Positions 49,335-58,417 of a stretch of DNA of 64,000 bases are shown here, piece after piece. Source of the stretch: Lysobacter sp. S4-A87 (GTDB taxonomy: Bacteria > Pseudomonadota > Gammaproteobacteria > Xanthomonadales > Xanthomonadaceae); assembly GCF_022637455.1 (NCBI RefSeq), contig NZ_CP093341.1:3596001-3660000 (forward strand), given 5' to 3'. The first letter of the stretch is position 1. Each line of letters opens with the position of its first letter. The notes under the pieces were generated by a model, which had not been told where the DNA came from, searched no databases, and worked only from the letters and a program-made list of their open reading frames with translations. The position numbers and the translations under genes were made by a program.

Positions 49335-49895
49335 CTAGTTCAGCACACGCTTGGCGCCGCTGTAGTGGTCGCGCCAGTAGCTGCCATCGAGGGTGTCCAG
49401 GCGGACCGTGCCACCGGTGCTGGGCGCATGCACGAAGCGGCCTTCACCGACGTAGATGCCGACGTGGCTGACATTGCCGCCCTGGCCAAAGAACACCAGG
49501 TCGCCGGCGGCGAGGCGCTCGGGGACGATGCGCGGGCCCTGGAAGCTGGCGAGGTCGCGCGAGGTGCGGGGCAGGCGCAGGTCGAGCATGTCGCGGTAGA
49601 CGTAGTTGACCAGGCCGCTGCAGTCGAAGCCGCCTTCCGGGGAGTTGCCGCCGTAGCGGTAGGGCGTGCCGACCAGGCTGATCGCGCGCATCAGCACCGC
49701 GTTGGCGGCGACCGGGTCCTCGGGCTGGACGGCCGGCCAGGCCCGTGCCGGGGGCCGCGACTGGCGCACGGCTTCGTGGCCGCCACCGCAGGCGGCGAGG
49801 GCCAGGCACAGCAGCACGAGGGAAATGGTCCGCGGTCCGCGCAGTGGCGCGGGGGCGGTGTTGCCGGGATAATGCCGCGCTTTCGTCACGGCCAT
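49335..49895 (-). CDS. NlpC/P60 (C40) family lipoprotein peptidase
   Basis: This 186-residue protein has a lipoprotein signal (lipobox LALAAC, Cys at residue 36) and one NlpC/P60 domain (about 65-186). Catalytic residues are visible as Cys in FDCSGLVNYVY, His in SHVGIYVGEGRF and His in VHAPSTG. It would cleave stem peptides of peptidoglycan in the periplasm, attached to a membrane. It is a close paralogue of the secreted enzyme encoded next to it (157 bases apart, same strand), pointing to tandem duplication. It is divergent from slyD. Confidence 0.92.
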   Translation of the reverse strand: MAVTKARHYPGNTAPAPLRGPRTISLVLLCLALAACGGGHEAVRQSRPPARAWPAVQPEDPVAANAVLMRAISLVGTPYRYGGNSPEGGFDCSGLVNYVYRDMLDLRLPRTSRDLASFQGPRIVPERLAAGDLVFFGQGGNVSHVGIYVGEGRFVHAPSTGGTVRLDTLDGSYWRDHYSGAKRVLN

Positions 49896-49981
49896 TAGCT
49901 TGGCCGTTCATGTTGCCGACGGTCAAGCCGTCGCCGCCCCCAGCTGCCGTATCGGTGGCATTCCATGTCGAGCCCCCTGCA

Positions 49982-50461
49982 ATGAACATCGAGAAAGATC
50001 GCGTCGTCCTTTTCCATTACTCCGTTTCCGAGCAGGGCCAGGAGACGCTTGAAAGTTCGGAAGGCCGCGAGCCGCTGGCGATCCTGATTGGCCACGGCAA
50101 CATCATCCCGGGCCTGGAGAAGGCGATGGAAGGCCACGTGGCCGGCGACAAGTTCGAAGTCGATGTCGCTGCGGTCGATGCCTATGGCGAGCGTCGCGAG
50201 GGTCTGACCCAGCGCGTGCCGAAGAAGCACTTCCAGGGTGCTCGCCTGGAGCCGGGCATGCAGGCGGTGCTGCCGACCAATTTCGGTCCGCGCGCTGTCA
50301 CCATCCAGAAGGTCGGCATGAGCGTGGTCGATGTCGATCTGAACCATCCGATGGCGGGCAAGGATCTGCATTTCTCGATCGAGATCGTGGAAGTGCGTGA
50401 GGCTTCGGCGGAAGAGGTCGAGCACGGTCACGTCCACGGTGAAGGTGGTCATCAGCACTGA
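49982..50461 (+). CDS. slyD: FKBP-type peptidyl-prolyl isomerase SlyD
   Basis: This 159-residue isomerase and metallochaperone has the FKBP part at residues 1-70 and 125-145 (KDRVVLFHYSVSEQGQETLE, IGHGNIIPGLEKAMEGHVAG) with the chaperone insert-in-flap between (RVPKKHFQGA, about 75-120). The tail is His-rich (GHVHGEGGHQH), the metal-binding region that delivers nickel to hydrogenase in E. coli, although short here. The ATG at 49982 is set by the family N-terminus. A strong terminator follows at 50489-50518. Confidence 0.95.
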   Translation: MNIEKDRVVLFHYSVSEQGQETLESSEGREPLAILIGHGNIIPGLEKAMEGHVAGDKFEVDVAAVDAYGERREGLTQRVPKKHFQGARLEPGMQAVLPTNFGPRAVTIQKVGMSVVDVDLNHPMAGKDLHFSIEIVEVREASAEEVEHGHVHGEGGHQH

Positions 50462-50488
50462 TCCACTGGGTTCCGCCAGGGAGAGCAG

Positions 50489-50518
50489 ACGGCCCGCGCA
50501 AGCGGGCCGTTCTTGTTT
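50489..50518 (+). terminator. Rho-independent terminator of slyD
   Basis: A perfect 9-bp stem ACGGCCCGC-GCAA-GCGGGCCGT ends in TCTTGTTT. It starts 28 bases after the slyD stop. Confidence 0.92.
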
Positions 50519-50525
50519 GCAACTT

Positions 50526-50608
50526 CACCGTCGTCCCGGCGAACGCCGGACCCAGGCCATTGCTCGACCCGCCGCGTCACGTCATCCCCGCGATGGCGGG
50601 GATCCATG
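50526..50608. repeat. Two short palindrome repeats of the GTCATCCCCGC family
   Basis: GTCGTCCCGGCGAACGCCGG (50530-50549) and GTCATCCCCGCGATGGCGGG (50581-50600, followed by GATCCA) form hairpins between slyD and the serine hydrolase gene. They match the family at 8214, 15124 and 29006. Confidence 0.75.
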
Positions 50609-50685
50609 GACGTTGCTTTTCGAACCGCACGCACCACCCCATGCCCATGCTTTAATCGGCGCTTCTCCTGGGGAGGGGCGCGTCA

Positions 50686-52695
50686 ATGGCGGCAACTGGC
50701 TTGCACTGGGCGCGGGCAGTCGCGCTGGCTCTGGCGATTTCCGGGGTCGCGATCGCAAACGCTGCTCCGCCGCAAGGCGCCTTGCCTGCGGCTCCCTCCG
50801 ATACGTCAGCCCTGGCCGCCGATGCACTCGCGCTGCCACCGCCGCGCGTGGTCGATGCCGCCGACCTGTCGGCCTACGTCGATGGTGTGGTCGAAGGCTA
50901 CATGCGCCGGCTCGGCATCGCCGGCGTCACCGTTGCCGTGGTTGACCAGCAGGGTCCGCTGCTGCTGCGCGGCTACGGCATGGCCGGGCAGTCGCCGCAT
51001 CGCGATGTCGATCCTGCGCGCACGCTGTTCCGCGTCGGCTCGGTGTCCAAGACCTTCACCTACCTGGAAGCGCTCAAGCTCATCGATGCCGGCAAGCTGT
51101 CGCTCGATGCTCCGGTAAACGACTACCTTCCGGCCGACCTGCACCTTCCCGACGACGGCTATCCGCCGGTGCTGGTCCGACACCTGCTCACCCACAGCGC
51201 CGGCTACGAGGACATTGCCCTCGGTCACCTGTTCGCCAGTACGCCCGAAAACTCGCTGACCCTGCACGACTACCTGCTCAACCACCGTCCGGCCCGGGTG
51301 CGACCGCCGGGCACGCATGCGGTCTACTCGAACTACTCGCTGGCGCTGCTCGGTGCGGTGCTGGCCCGGGTCAACGACGTCTCCTTCGAAACGCTGGCCG
51401 AACGCGACCTGTTCGAGCCGATGGGCATGCAGCTGACCACCTTCCGCGAGCCACTCGGCCAGGGCGACCCGCGCAACGCCGATGCCCGTTTCCAGGGGCT
51501 GTGGTCGCAGGGCTTCAAGCGCGAAGGCGGCGGCTACAGCAGTGAGCCGTTCGAATACATCGCGCAGATCGCGCCGGCCGGCAGCGTATCGAGCAATGCC
51601 GCCGACATGGCGCGCTACCTGACCATGCTGGTCAACCGCGGCGAACTCGACGGCCGTCGCATCGTCCCGGCTGAGGCATTCGCGCGCCTGGAAGGCGAAC
51701 CGCTGTTCCGCAATGCGCCCGACGCCACCGGCTTCGCCTATGGCTTCTTCCGCAAGCGCTACGGCCAGGTGCAGAGCCTGGAGCACGGCGGCGCGACGAT
51801 GTACTTCCATTCCAACCTGGTCGCGGTGCCGGAACTGGGTTTCGGTGTGTTCGTCTCGACCAACACCGACAACGGCGTGCGCCTTGCCGCGGAACTGCCG
51901 CAGCTGCTGCTGCAGCGCTACTTCCCGCGTGCCCGTGACGCCGCGCTGCCGGCGCCGCCAAAAGACTTCGCCGAGCGCGGCCAGGCCTACGCCGGCAAGT
52001 ACCTGGGCGAGCGCCGGCCGTTCCTCGGCTTCGAGAAGCTGCTGCTGGCCAGCGACGCCACCGTCGCCGTCACCGACGATGGCTACCTGACCCTGACCAG
52101 CGGCGGCGAAAGCTCGCGCTGGGTCGAGGAGAAGCCGAATGTGTTCCGCGCCCTGCAGGGGCCGGGACGGCTGGCCTTTCTCGTCGGCCAGGACGGTGCG
52201 GTCACCGGCTTCGTCAGCCCCGGCGGCCATGACGTCTACGACCGCGCCGGCACCCTCGACGATTCGCAACTGCTGATCGCGATGATCGTGCTGGCGGCGC
52301 TGACCGCGCTGGCCATCATCACCGGTGCCTGGATGCGGCGCTGGAAGCGGCGCAACGGCGAGACGATGGGCGCCATTCGCAGTGCGCAATGGCTGTATGT
52401 CGCAGCGGCGGCGTGGCTGGTGCTGGCGGTGCTGCTGGCGGTGGCTGCCTTCGGCATCGTCCAGGGCGGCAATGGCCTGATGTTCAGCTACCCGGGCGTG
52501 CCGTTGCGACTGGCCCTGTGGTGGGCGCTGCCGGTGATGCTGCTGACGCTGGTGTGCATCGTCCAGCTGTGGCCGGCATGGCGCGCGCGCACCTGGGGCT
52601 TCTGGCGCAAGCTGCGGCACACCAGCGCGGTGGCGATCTTCGCCTTCGCCGCCGTGCTGATGTGGTCCTGGAACATGGTGGGCTGGAAACTCTGA
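50686..52695 (+). CDS. Class C-type serine hydrolase with C-terminal membrane helices
   Basis: This 669-residue protein has a signal peptide (residues 1-27), a beta-lactamase/D-aminopeptidase-like domain (about 58-410), a spacer, then four hydrophobic helices after residue 520. The serine triad motifs are intact: SVSK at 119-122, YSN at 214-216 and HGG at 367-369. The membrane tail is unlike AmpC; this architecture belongs to the PBP4*/EstB-like group that hydrolyses D-amino-acid-containing peptides or esters. It heads a same-strand run with a D-aminoacylase homologue, 11 bases downstream. No start ambiguity. Confidence 0.9.
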   Translation: MAATGLHWARAVALALAISGVAIANAAPPQGALPAAPSDTSALAADALALPPPRVVDAADLSAYVDGVVEGYMRRLGIAGVTVAVVDQQGPLLLRGYGMAGQSPHRDVDPARTLFRVGSVSKTFTYLEALKLIDAGKLSLDAPVNDYLPADLHLPDDGYPPVLVRHLLTHSAGYEDIALGHLFASTPENSLTLHDYLLNHRPARVRPPGTHAVYSNYSLALLGAVLARVNDVSFETLAERDLFEPMGMQLTTFREPLGQGDPRNADARFQGLWSQGFKREGGGYSSEPFEYIAQIAPAGSVSSNAADMARYLTMLVNRGELDGRRIVPAEAFARLEGEPLFRNAPDATGFAYGFFRKRYGQVQSLEHGGATMYFHSNLVAVPELGFGVFVSTNTDNGVRLAAELPQLLLQRYFPRARDAALPAPPKDFAERGQAYAGKYLGERRPFLGFEKLLLASDATVAVTDDGYLTLTSGGESSRWVEEKPNVFRALQGPGRLAFLVGQDGAVTGFVSPGGHDVYDRAGTLDDSQLLIAMIVLAALTALAIITGAWMRRWKRRNGETMGAIRSAQWLYVAAAAWLVLAVLLAVAAFGIVQGGNGLMFSYPGVPLRLALWWALPVMLLTLVCIVQLWPAWRARTWGFWRKLRHTSAVAIFAFAAVLMWSWNMVGWKL

Positions 52696-52706
52696 GGAGA
52701 CTGCCG

Positions 52707-54425
52707 ATGCTGCGTGCGTCCGTGATTGCCGGTTCGATTGCGCTTTCCCTCGCCCTGGCTGGGTGCAGCGGGTCGGCGCCGCCGGATGTTCCCCGCTATG
52801 ACCTGCTGATCCGCCACGGCCAGGTCTTCGACGGCAGCGGTGCGCCGGCCAGGCGGGTCGATGTCGCCGTGCGCGGTGACCGCGTCGTTGCGCTCCTTGC
52901 GCCCGGCACGTCCGCGCAGGCCAAGCAGGAACTCGACGCGCACGGCCAGGCCGTCACGCCGGGCTTCATCAACGTGCTCAGCTGGGCCACCGAATCGCTG
53001 ATCGCCGACGGCCGCGGCCAGGCCGATACGCGCCAGGGCGTGACCCTGGAAATCTTCGGCGAAGGCTGGTCGATGGGACCGCTGACGCCGGCGATGAAGA
53101 CCGAGGCCATCAAGCAGCAGGGCGACATCCGCTATCCGATCGAGTGGACGACGCTCGGCCAGTACCTCGAGTACCTCGAGCATCGCGGCATCACGCCGAA
53201 CGTCGCCTCCTTCGTCGGTGCCGCCACGGTGCGCATCCACGAACTGGGCGAGGCCGATGTCCAGCCCGACGCGCAGCAACTGGCGCGGATGCAGGACCAG
53301 GTGCGCCAGGCGATGCGCGAAGGTGCACTCGGCGTTGGCAGCTCGCTGATCTATCCGCCGGGGTTCTATGCGCGCACCGACGAGCTGATCGCGCTGACGC
53401 AGGCGGCCGCCGAAACCGGCGGCGGCTACGTCGCGCACATGCGCAGCGAGGCCAACGGCATGCTCGAGGCCCTCGACGAGACAATCGCGATCGGTCGCGC
53501 CAGCGGCCAGCACGTCGAGGTCTACCACCTCAAGGCGGCCGGGCAGGGCAACTGGCCGAAGATGGCCGAGGCCATCTCCAGGATCGACGGCGCGCGCGGG
53601 CAGGGCGTCGACATCGCCGCCAACATGTACGCCTACACCGCCGGTGCCACCGGCCTGAGCGCGAGCCTGCCGCCGTGGGTGCAGGACGGTGGCCATGACG
53701 CGATGATCCGTCGCCTGAAGGATCCCGCCACGCGCGCCCGCGTCATCGCCGAGATGAAACGCAGCGACGGCAAGTGGGAAAACCTGCGCCTGCAGGCCGG
53801 CTCGCCCGAACGCGTGCAGTTCATCGGATTCAAGAGCGACAAGCTCAAGCCGCTCACCGGCCTGACCCTGGCGGAAGTCGCCAAGCGTCGTGGCACACCG
53901 GCCGAGGACACGGTGGTCGATCTGATCGTCGAGGACGACTCGCGGGTGGACACCGCCTACTTCCTGATGAGCGAGGACAACGTCGAACTGGGCCTGCGCC
54001 AGCCGTGGGTAAGCCTGGGCTCGGACGCCGAGTCGTCGGCGCCGGAAGGCGTGTTCCTCAAGTCCAGCACGCACCCGCGCGCCTACGGCAACTTCGCCCG
54101 CTTCCTCGGCCACTACGTGCGCGAGCAGAAGCTGATGCCGCTGGAGCAGGCAGTCTTCCGCCTGACCGGCCTGCCTGCGCGCAACTGGAAACTGAAGGAC
54201 CGCGGTTGCCTCGCCGTCGGCTGCTACGCCGACATCGCCGTGTTCGATCCGGCGACGATCCGCGACCACGCCACGTTCGCCAAGCCGCAGCAGTACGCGA
54301 CCGGGGTCAGCGATGTGTTCGTCAACGGCGTGCAGGTGCTGCGCGCCGGCGAACACACCGGTGCCAAGCCGGGACGCGTGGTGCGCGGGCCGGGCTGGCA
54401 GGGCGCCGCACAGGGACGTCCATGA
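52707..54425 (+). CDS. N-acyl-D-amino-acid deacylase homologue lacking the HxH motif
   Basis: This 572-residue protein has a lipoprotein signal (lipobox LALAGC, Cys at 20) and an amidohydrolase barrel of the D-aminoacylase subfamily. After PGF (85-87), where true deacylases have a metal-binding HxH, it reads INVLSWATES, with neither His. Later family features are kept: GYVAHMRSEA, EVYHLKAAGQ and SDAESSAPEG, and the C-terminal GCYADIAVFDP. It may use one metal or have lost activity. GAGGAGA lies eight bases before the ATG. The stop overlaps the next start (ATGA). Confidence 0.9.
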   Translation: MLRASVIAGSIALSLALAGCSGSAPPDVPRYDLLIRHGQVFDGSGAPARRVDVAVRGDRVVALLAPGTSAQAKQELDAHGQAVTPGFINVLSWATESLIADGRGQADTRQGVTLEIFGEGWSMGPLTPAMKTEAIKQQGDIRYPIEWTTLGQYLEYLEHRGITPNVASFVGAATVRIHELGEADVQPDAQQLARMQDQVRQAMREGALGVGSSLIYPPGFYARTDELIALTQAAAETGGGYVAHMRSEANGMLEALDETIAIGRASGQHVEVYHLKAAGQGNWPKMAEAISRIDGARGQGVDIAANMYAYTAGATGLSASLPPWVQDGGHDAMIRRLKDPATRARVIAEMKRSDGKWENLRLQAGSPERVQFIGFKSDKLKPLTGLTLAEVAKRRGTPAEDTVVDLIVEDDSRVDTAYFLMSEDNVELGLRQPWVSLGSDAESSAPEGVFLKSSTHPRAYGNFARFLGHYVREQKLMPLEQAVFRLTGLPARNWKLKDRGCLAVGCYADIAVFDPATIRDHATFAKPQQYATGVSDVFVNGVQVLRAGEHTGAKPGRVVRGPGWQGAAQGRP

Positions 54426-55663
54426 CCGAAGCGGCACCGCTGGCGCCGGTTGCAGCGCGCCAACGCCTGCACGCGCTGGACGTCCTGCGCGGCATTGCCC
54501 TGCTGGGCATCGCGCTGATGAATGTCGAGTACTTCGGCCGGCCGCTGGCCGATGTCGGCAACGGCGTCGATCCGTCGCAGACCGGGCTCGACCACGCACT
54601 GTCGTGGCTGATCTACGTGTTCGTGCAGGGCAAGTTCTGGATCCTGTTCTCTCTGCTGTTCGGCATGGGTTTCGCGGTGATGGGCGCGCGTACGCAGGCA
54701 GCGGGCGGCGGGTTCACCCGCCTGTACGTGCGCCGCAGCCTCGGCCTGCTGGTGATCGGTCTGGTGCATGCGCTGGCGATCTGGGCCGGTGACATCCTGG
54801 TCACCTACGCCATCGGCGCCCTGCTGTTGTTGCTGTTCCGCGATGCGTCGCCACGGCGGCAGGGCCAATGGGGTGCACTTCTGTACGGTGCGCCGGTGCT
54901 GGGGCTGCTGATGATGGCCGCGGTCATGCTCGCGCTGCAGTCGTCCGGACTGTCGTCCGGCGACCACGTCGATCTGGCGCAGGAGGCCCGTGAGCAGGCC
55001 GCGCGCGCGGCGGAGATCGCCGCCTATTCCGACGGCACCTGGTGGCAGGCGACCGTGGTCCGTGCGCGTTACCTGCTGACCCACATCCCGGAAATGCTGG
55101 TGTTCGAGTGCTTCGCCGTCGGCATCTTCCTGATCGGCGCCTGGTTGCTGCGCAGCGGCGCGATCGCGCAACCGTCGGATCATGCCGCGCTGTACCGGCG
55201 CCTGCGCCACCTTGCGCTGCCGGTCGGCGTGGTGCTGGCGCTGCTCAGTGCCGCGGTGACCGTGCACCTGGACTGGAAGGAGCAGGGTGCGCGCGCGATG
55301 CTGGCGATGGCCCTGATGCTGGCCGCCAGTCCGCTGCTCAGCCTGGGCTACCTGGCCCTGGTCGTCGCTGCGCTGCAGACGGCGTTCGGCGCGCGCCTGC
55401 TGGCCCCGCTCGCGCCGCTGGGGCGGATGGCGCTGAGTAACTATCTGCTGCAGTCCCTGGTCGGTACCTGGCTGTTCTATGGTCATGGACTGGGCCTGTG
55501 GGGCTCTGTGCCGCGGCGCTGGCAGGTTGCCGGCGTGGTCGCGGTGTTCGTCCTGCAGGTGCTGCTCAGCCGGATCTGGCTGGCGCACTTCCGCCACGGG
55601 CCGGTGGAATGGCTGTGGCGAGCGTGGACCTACCGGCAGGTTCCGCCGATGCGGGCGCGCTGA
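54422..55663 (+). CDS. DUF418 family membrane protein
   Basis: This 413-residue protein has about ten hydrophobic helices and the DUF418 pattern: LDVLRGIALLGIALMNVEYF near the N-terminus (residues 19-38), FWILFSLLFGMGFAVMGAR near residues 72-90, and the late segment GRMALSNYLLQS. DUF418 (YeiB-like) proteins are putative transporters related to acyltransferase-3 folds. Its start overlaps the deacylase stop, so it may move the substrate or product of that pathway, which is inference. Confidence 0.9.
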   Translation: MTEAAPLAPVAARQRLHALDVLRGIALLGIALMNVEYFGRPLADVGNGVDPSQTGLDHALSWLIYVFVQGKFWILFSLLFGMGFAVMGARTQAAGGGFTRLYVRRSLGLLVIGLVHALAIWAGDILVTYAIGALLLLLFRDASPRRQGQWGALLYGAPVLGLLMMAAVMLALQSSGLSSGDHVDLAQEAREQAARAAEIAAYSDGTWWQATVVRARYLLTHIPEMLVFECFAVGIFLIGAWLLRSGAIAQPSDHAALYRRLRHLALPVGVVLALLSAAVTVHLDWKEQGARAMLAMALMLAASPLLSLGYLALVVAALQTAFGARLLAPLAPLGRMALSNYLLQSLVGTWLFYGHGLGLWGSVPRRWQVAGVVAVFVLQVLLSRIWLAHFRHGPVEWLWRAWTYRQVPPMRAR

Positions 55664-55747
55664 GCACCGCACCAGGCACCCGAACGCAACAATCGAGAAG
55701 ACCTTTGTCTGATGGCCGAGCCGACCCAAGCGTCTAAACTTGCCTCC

Positions 55748-57004
55748 ATGGAACAACGCGAAGATGTACTGATCGTCGGCGCCGGCGTGATCGGCCTGGC
55801 CTGCGCCCTGGCCCTGCTCGAAACTGGCCGGAGTGTGCGTGTGATCGATGCCGGCCGCATCGGCGGCGGCAGCTCGCACGGCAATTGCGGCACGATCACG
55901 CCCAGCCATGCGCCGCCGCTGGCCGCGCCCGGCGTGGTGCTCAAGGCGCTGCGCTGGATGCTGACCCCGGATGCGCCGCTGTACGTGCGACCGCGCTTCG
56001 ATCCGCGCCTGTGGTCGTGGCTGCTGCGCTTCGCCCTGCGCTGCAACGAGCGCGACTGGCGTGCCAGCGCGGTGGCCAAGTCGGCGATCCTCAACGACTC
56101 GCGCGCGCGGCTGGCGCAATGGGTCGAGCAGTATTCGCTGGCGTGCGAGTTCGCACCGTCCGGCGAGGACTACATCTTCCGCACCCAGGACTATTTCGAG
56201 CACACCCTCGAAGAGGTTGGCCTGCTACGCGAGCTGGGTGTTTCGGTCGAGATCGTCGACGGCCGCGCCTACGAGGCGATCGAGCCGGCGCTCAAGCCCG
56301 GCCTGGCCGGCGCGATCCGTTTCAACGGCGACGCGGTGCTGCGTCCGGACCGGTATGTCGCCGAGCTGGCGCGCGTGGTCCGCGCACGCGGCGGCACCAT
56401 CGTCGAGGACTGTGCATTCGTCGGCGCCGTGGCTGGGCAGCGCGGCGTGCGCGTGACCACCGCGCAGGGCCGTCTGCTGGCGGGCGACGTGGTCATGGCG
56501 CTGGGTGCGTGGTCGGCGAAACTGGCCGATGCCATCGGTGCGCCAGCACTGAAGCGGGCCATGCAACCGGGCAAGGGTTACTCGATCACCTATTCATCGC
56601 CGGCCCTGGTGCCGAAGCGGCCACTCGTGCTGCGCGAGCGCCAGGTCTGCGTGACGGCGTGGGGCAGCGGCTATCGCCTCGGCAGTACCATGGAATTCAG
56701 CGGCTTCGACGACAGCCTCAATCCGCGCCGCCTGGCCGCGCTGGAGCGCGGCGCGGGCGAGTACCTGCATGAACCGGTCGGCGCGCAGAAGCAGGAACAG
56801 TGGTTCGGCTGGCGCCCGATGAGCTGCGACGACGTCCCGATCATCGGCCAGGTGCCAGGTCGTGATCACATCTGGTTGGCGACCGGTCACGGCATGATGG
56901 GCGTCAGCATGAGCTCGGCGACCGGCCAGCTGGTCGCCGACCTGATCGCCGGGCGTGATCCGGCGATCGATCCTGCGCCCTTCCGCATCGAGCGATTCGA
57001 ATGA
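55748..57004 (+). CDS. FAD-dependent amino-acid oxidoreductase (DadA-like)
   Basis: This 418-residue flavoenzyme has the dinucleotide motif DVLIVGAGVIGLACAL starting at residue 5, the GG doublet (RIGGGSSHGNCGTI) and a C-terminal FAD-contact region (WFGWRPMSCDDVPIIGQV, then ATGHGMMGVSMSS). It belongs to the DAO superfamily, closest in layout to D-amino-acid dehydrogenase. That would oxidise D-amino acids to keto acids at the membrane. The start is the ATG at 55748; ATG at 55712 would add 12 residues. It is coupled to the next gene (ATGA overlap). Confidence 0.88.
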   Translation: MEQREDVLIVGAGVIGLACALALLETGRSVRVIDAGRIGGGSSHGNCGTITPSHAPPLAAPGVVLKALRWMLTPDAPLYVRPRFDPRLWSWLLRFALRCNERDWRASAVAKSAILNDSRARLAQWVEQYSLACEFAPSGEDYIFRTQDYFEHTLEEVGLLRELGVSVEIVDGRAYEAIEPALKPGLAGAIRFNGDAVLRPDRYVAELARVVRARGGTIVEDCAFVGAVAGQRGVRVTTAQGRLLAGDVVMALGAWSAKLADAIGAPALKRAMQPGKGYSITYSSPALVPKRPLVLRERQVCVTAWGSGYRLGSTMEFSGFDDSLNPRRLAALERGAGEYLHEPVGAQKQEQWFGWRPMSCDDVPIIGQVPGRDHIWLATGHGMMGVSMSSATGQLVADLIAGRDPAIDPAPFRIERFE

Positions 57005-58365
57005 ACACCCGGCCTGCCACCAGCGAATTCGACCTCATCGTGATCGGGGGCGGATCCGGTGGACTGGCAGGCGCCTTCCGCGCCGCCGAACATGGTGCGC
57101 GCGTGGCCCTGCTCGAGCCGCATCTGCTGGGCGGCACCTGCGTCAATGTCGGCTGCGTGCCGAAGAAGGCGATGTGGCTGGCCGCGGAAATGGCGTCCAG
57201 GCTCAAGCTCGCGCCGACGCTCGGCCTGCCGGTGCAACCTGCACCGCTGAACTGGCCGGAGTTCATCGTCCACCGCGAGCGCTACATCGAAGGCATCCAC
57301 GCCAGCTACCGGCGCCGCCTGGACGCGGCGGGCATCGTGCTCGCGCCGATGCGCGCGCACCTGGTCGACGCGTGCACGGTCGAATGCGAGAACGGCACGC
57401 GCCTGCGTGCCCGCCACCTGCTGATCGCTACCGGCGGGCGCCCGGAGCGGCCGGACATTCCCGGCGCCCACCTGGGCGGCGTGTCCGATGATTTCTTCCA
57501 GTGGCGCGCCGCGCCCGAGCGCGTGGCAATCATCGGCGGCGGCTACATCGCGGTGGAACTGGCCGGCGTCCTGCAGGCGCTGGGCAGCCGGGTCGAGATG
57601 TACGTGCGCGGTCCGCATCTGCTCAGGGAGTTCGATCATGAAGTGGTCGAACAACTGACCGAGGACTATCGCCAGTCCGGCGTGCGCCTGCATTTCGACC
57701 AGCGCCTGGTTGCGGTCGAGCAGGACAGCGGCGGTGTACGCCTGCGTGGTGCCGATGGCAGTGCCAGCGATCGCTTCGATGCATTGCTGTTTGCCACCGG
57801 GCGCCGCCCCAACAGCGAGCGCCTGGGCCTGGAGGTCGTGGGTGTCGCCACCGATGCCGATGGTTGCATCGCGGTCAACGAGCGCCATGAAACCAGCGTC
57901 GAGGGCGTGTACGCCGTCGGCGACATCACTGCCAACGCACAGTTGACGCCGGTTGCCATCGCCGCCGCGCGTCGCCTGATGGACCGCGTCTTTGCCGGCA
58001 GCCAGGACGTCCTCGACCAGCGCGACATCCCGACCGTGGTGTTCTCGCATCCGCCGTTTGGCCAGGTCGGGTTGACCGAGGCCCAGGCCCGCGCCGAGCA
58101 CGGTGCCGACGCGGTGCATGTCTATCGCGCCGCGTTCCGGCCGATGCTGTACGCGCTCGCCGACGTGCCGCAGCGCAGCCTGTTCAAGCTGGTCTGCGTG
58201 GGCGAAGAGCGCCGCGTGGTCGGCATCCACCTGATGGGCGAGGCCGCCGACGAGATGCTGCAGGGCTTCGCCGTCGCCCTCAAGCGCGGCATCACCCTGC
58301 AGGACCTGCGCGACACCGTGGCCATCCACCCGACCAGCGCCGAAGAAGTGGTGCTGATGCGCTGA
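57001..58365 (+). CDS. gor: Glutathione-disulfide reductase-like flavoprotein
   Basis: This 454-residue pyridine nucleotide-disulfide oxidoreductase has the FAD motif IGGGSGGLAGAFRAAEHG (residues 15-32), the redox-active pair GGTCVNVGCVPKK near 44-56, a NADPH motif IIGGGYIAVELAGVLQALGS and the late dimer-interface segment with AIHPTSAEEVVLMR, where His/Glu act as base. These fit glutathione reductase. Its start overlaps the preceding flavoenzyme stop. Trypanothione or mycothione reductases are less likely in this genome type. Confidence 0.9.
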   Translation: MNTRPATSEFDLIVIGGGSGGLAGAFRAAEHGARVALLEPHLLGGTCVNVGCVPKKAMWLAAEMASRLKLAPTLGLPVQPAPLNWPEFIVHRERYIEGIHASYRRRLDAAGIVLAPMRAHLVDACTVECENGTRLRARHLLIATGGRPERPDIPGAHLGGVSDDFFQWRAAPERVAIIGGGYIAVELAGVLQALGSRVEMYVRGPHLLREFDHEVVEQLTEDYRQSGVRLHFDQRLVAVEQDSGGVRLRGADGSASDRFDALLFATGRRPNSERLGLEVVGVATDADGCIAVNERHETSVEGVYAVGDITANAQLTPVAIAAARRLMDRVFAGSQDVLDQRDIPTVVFSHPPFGQVGLTEAQARAEHGADAVHVYRAAFRPMLYALADVPQRSLFKLVCVGEERRVVGIHLMGEAADEMLQGFAVALKRGITLQDLRDTVAIHPTSAEEVVLMR

Positions 58366-58417
58366 CAAGCGCCCACGCACTGGACATGTCAGACGCACTG
58401 GATATGAGCGAGCGGAA

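Noticed and set aside
50686-52695. AmpC beta-lactamase
   Set aside because: The catalytic triad fits, but the long tail with four membrane helices and the 669-residue length do not. It fits the D-aminopeptidase/esterase-like group better.
52488-56203. Two long antisense frames (703 and 659 codons) over the deacylase and DUF418 genes
   Set aside because: Both mirror genuine genes with strong family motifs. They have no domain features.
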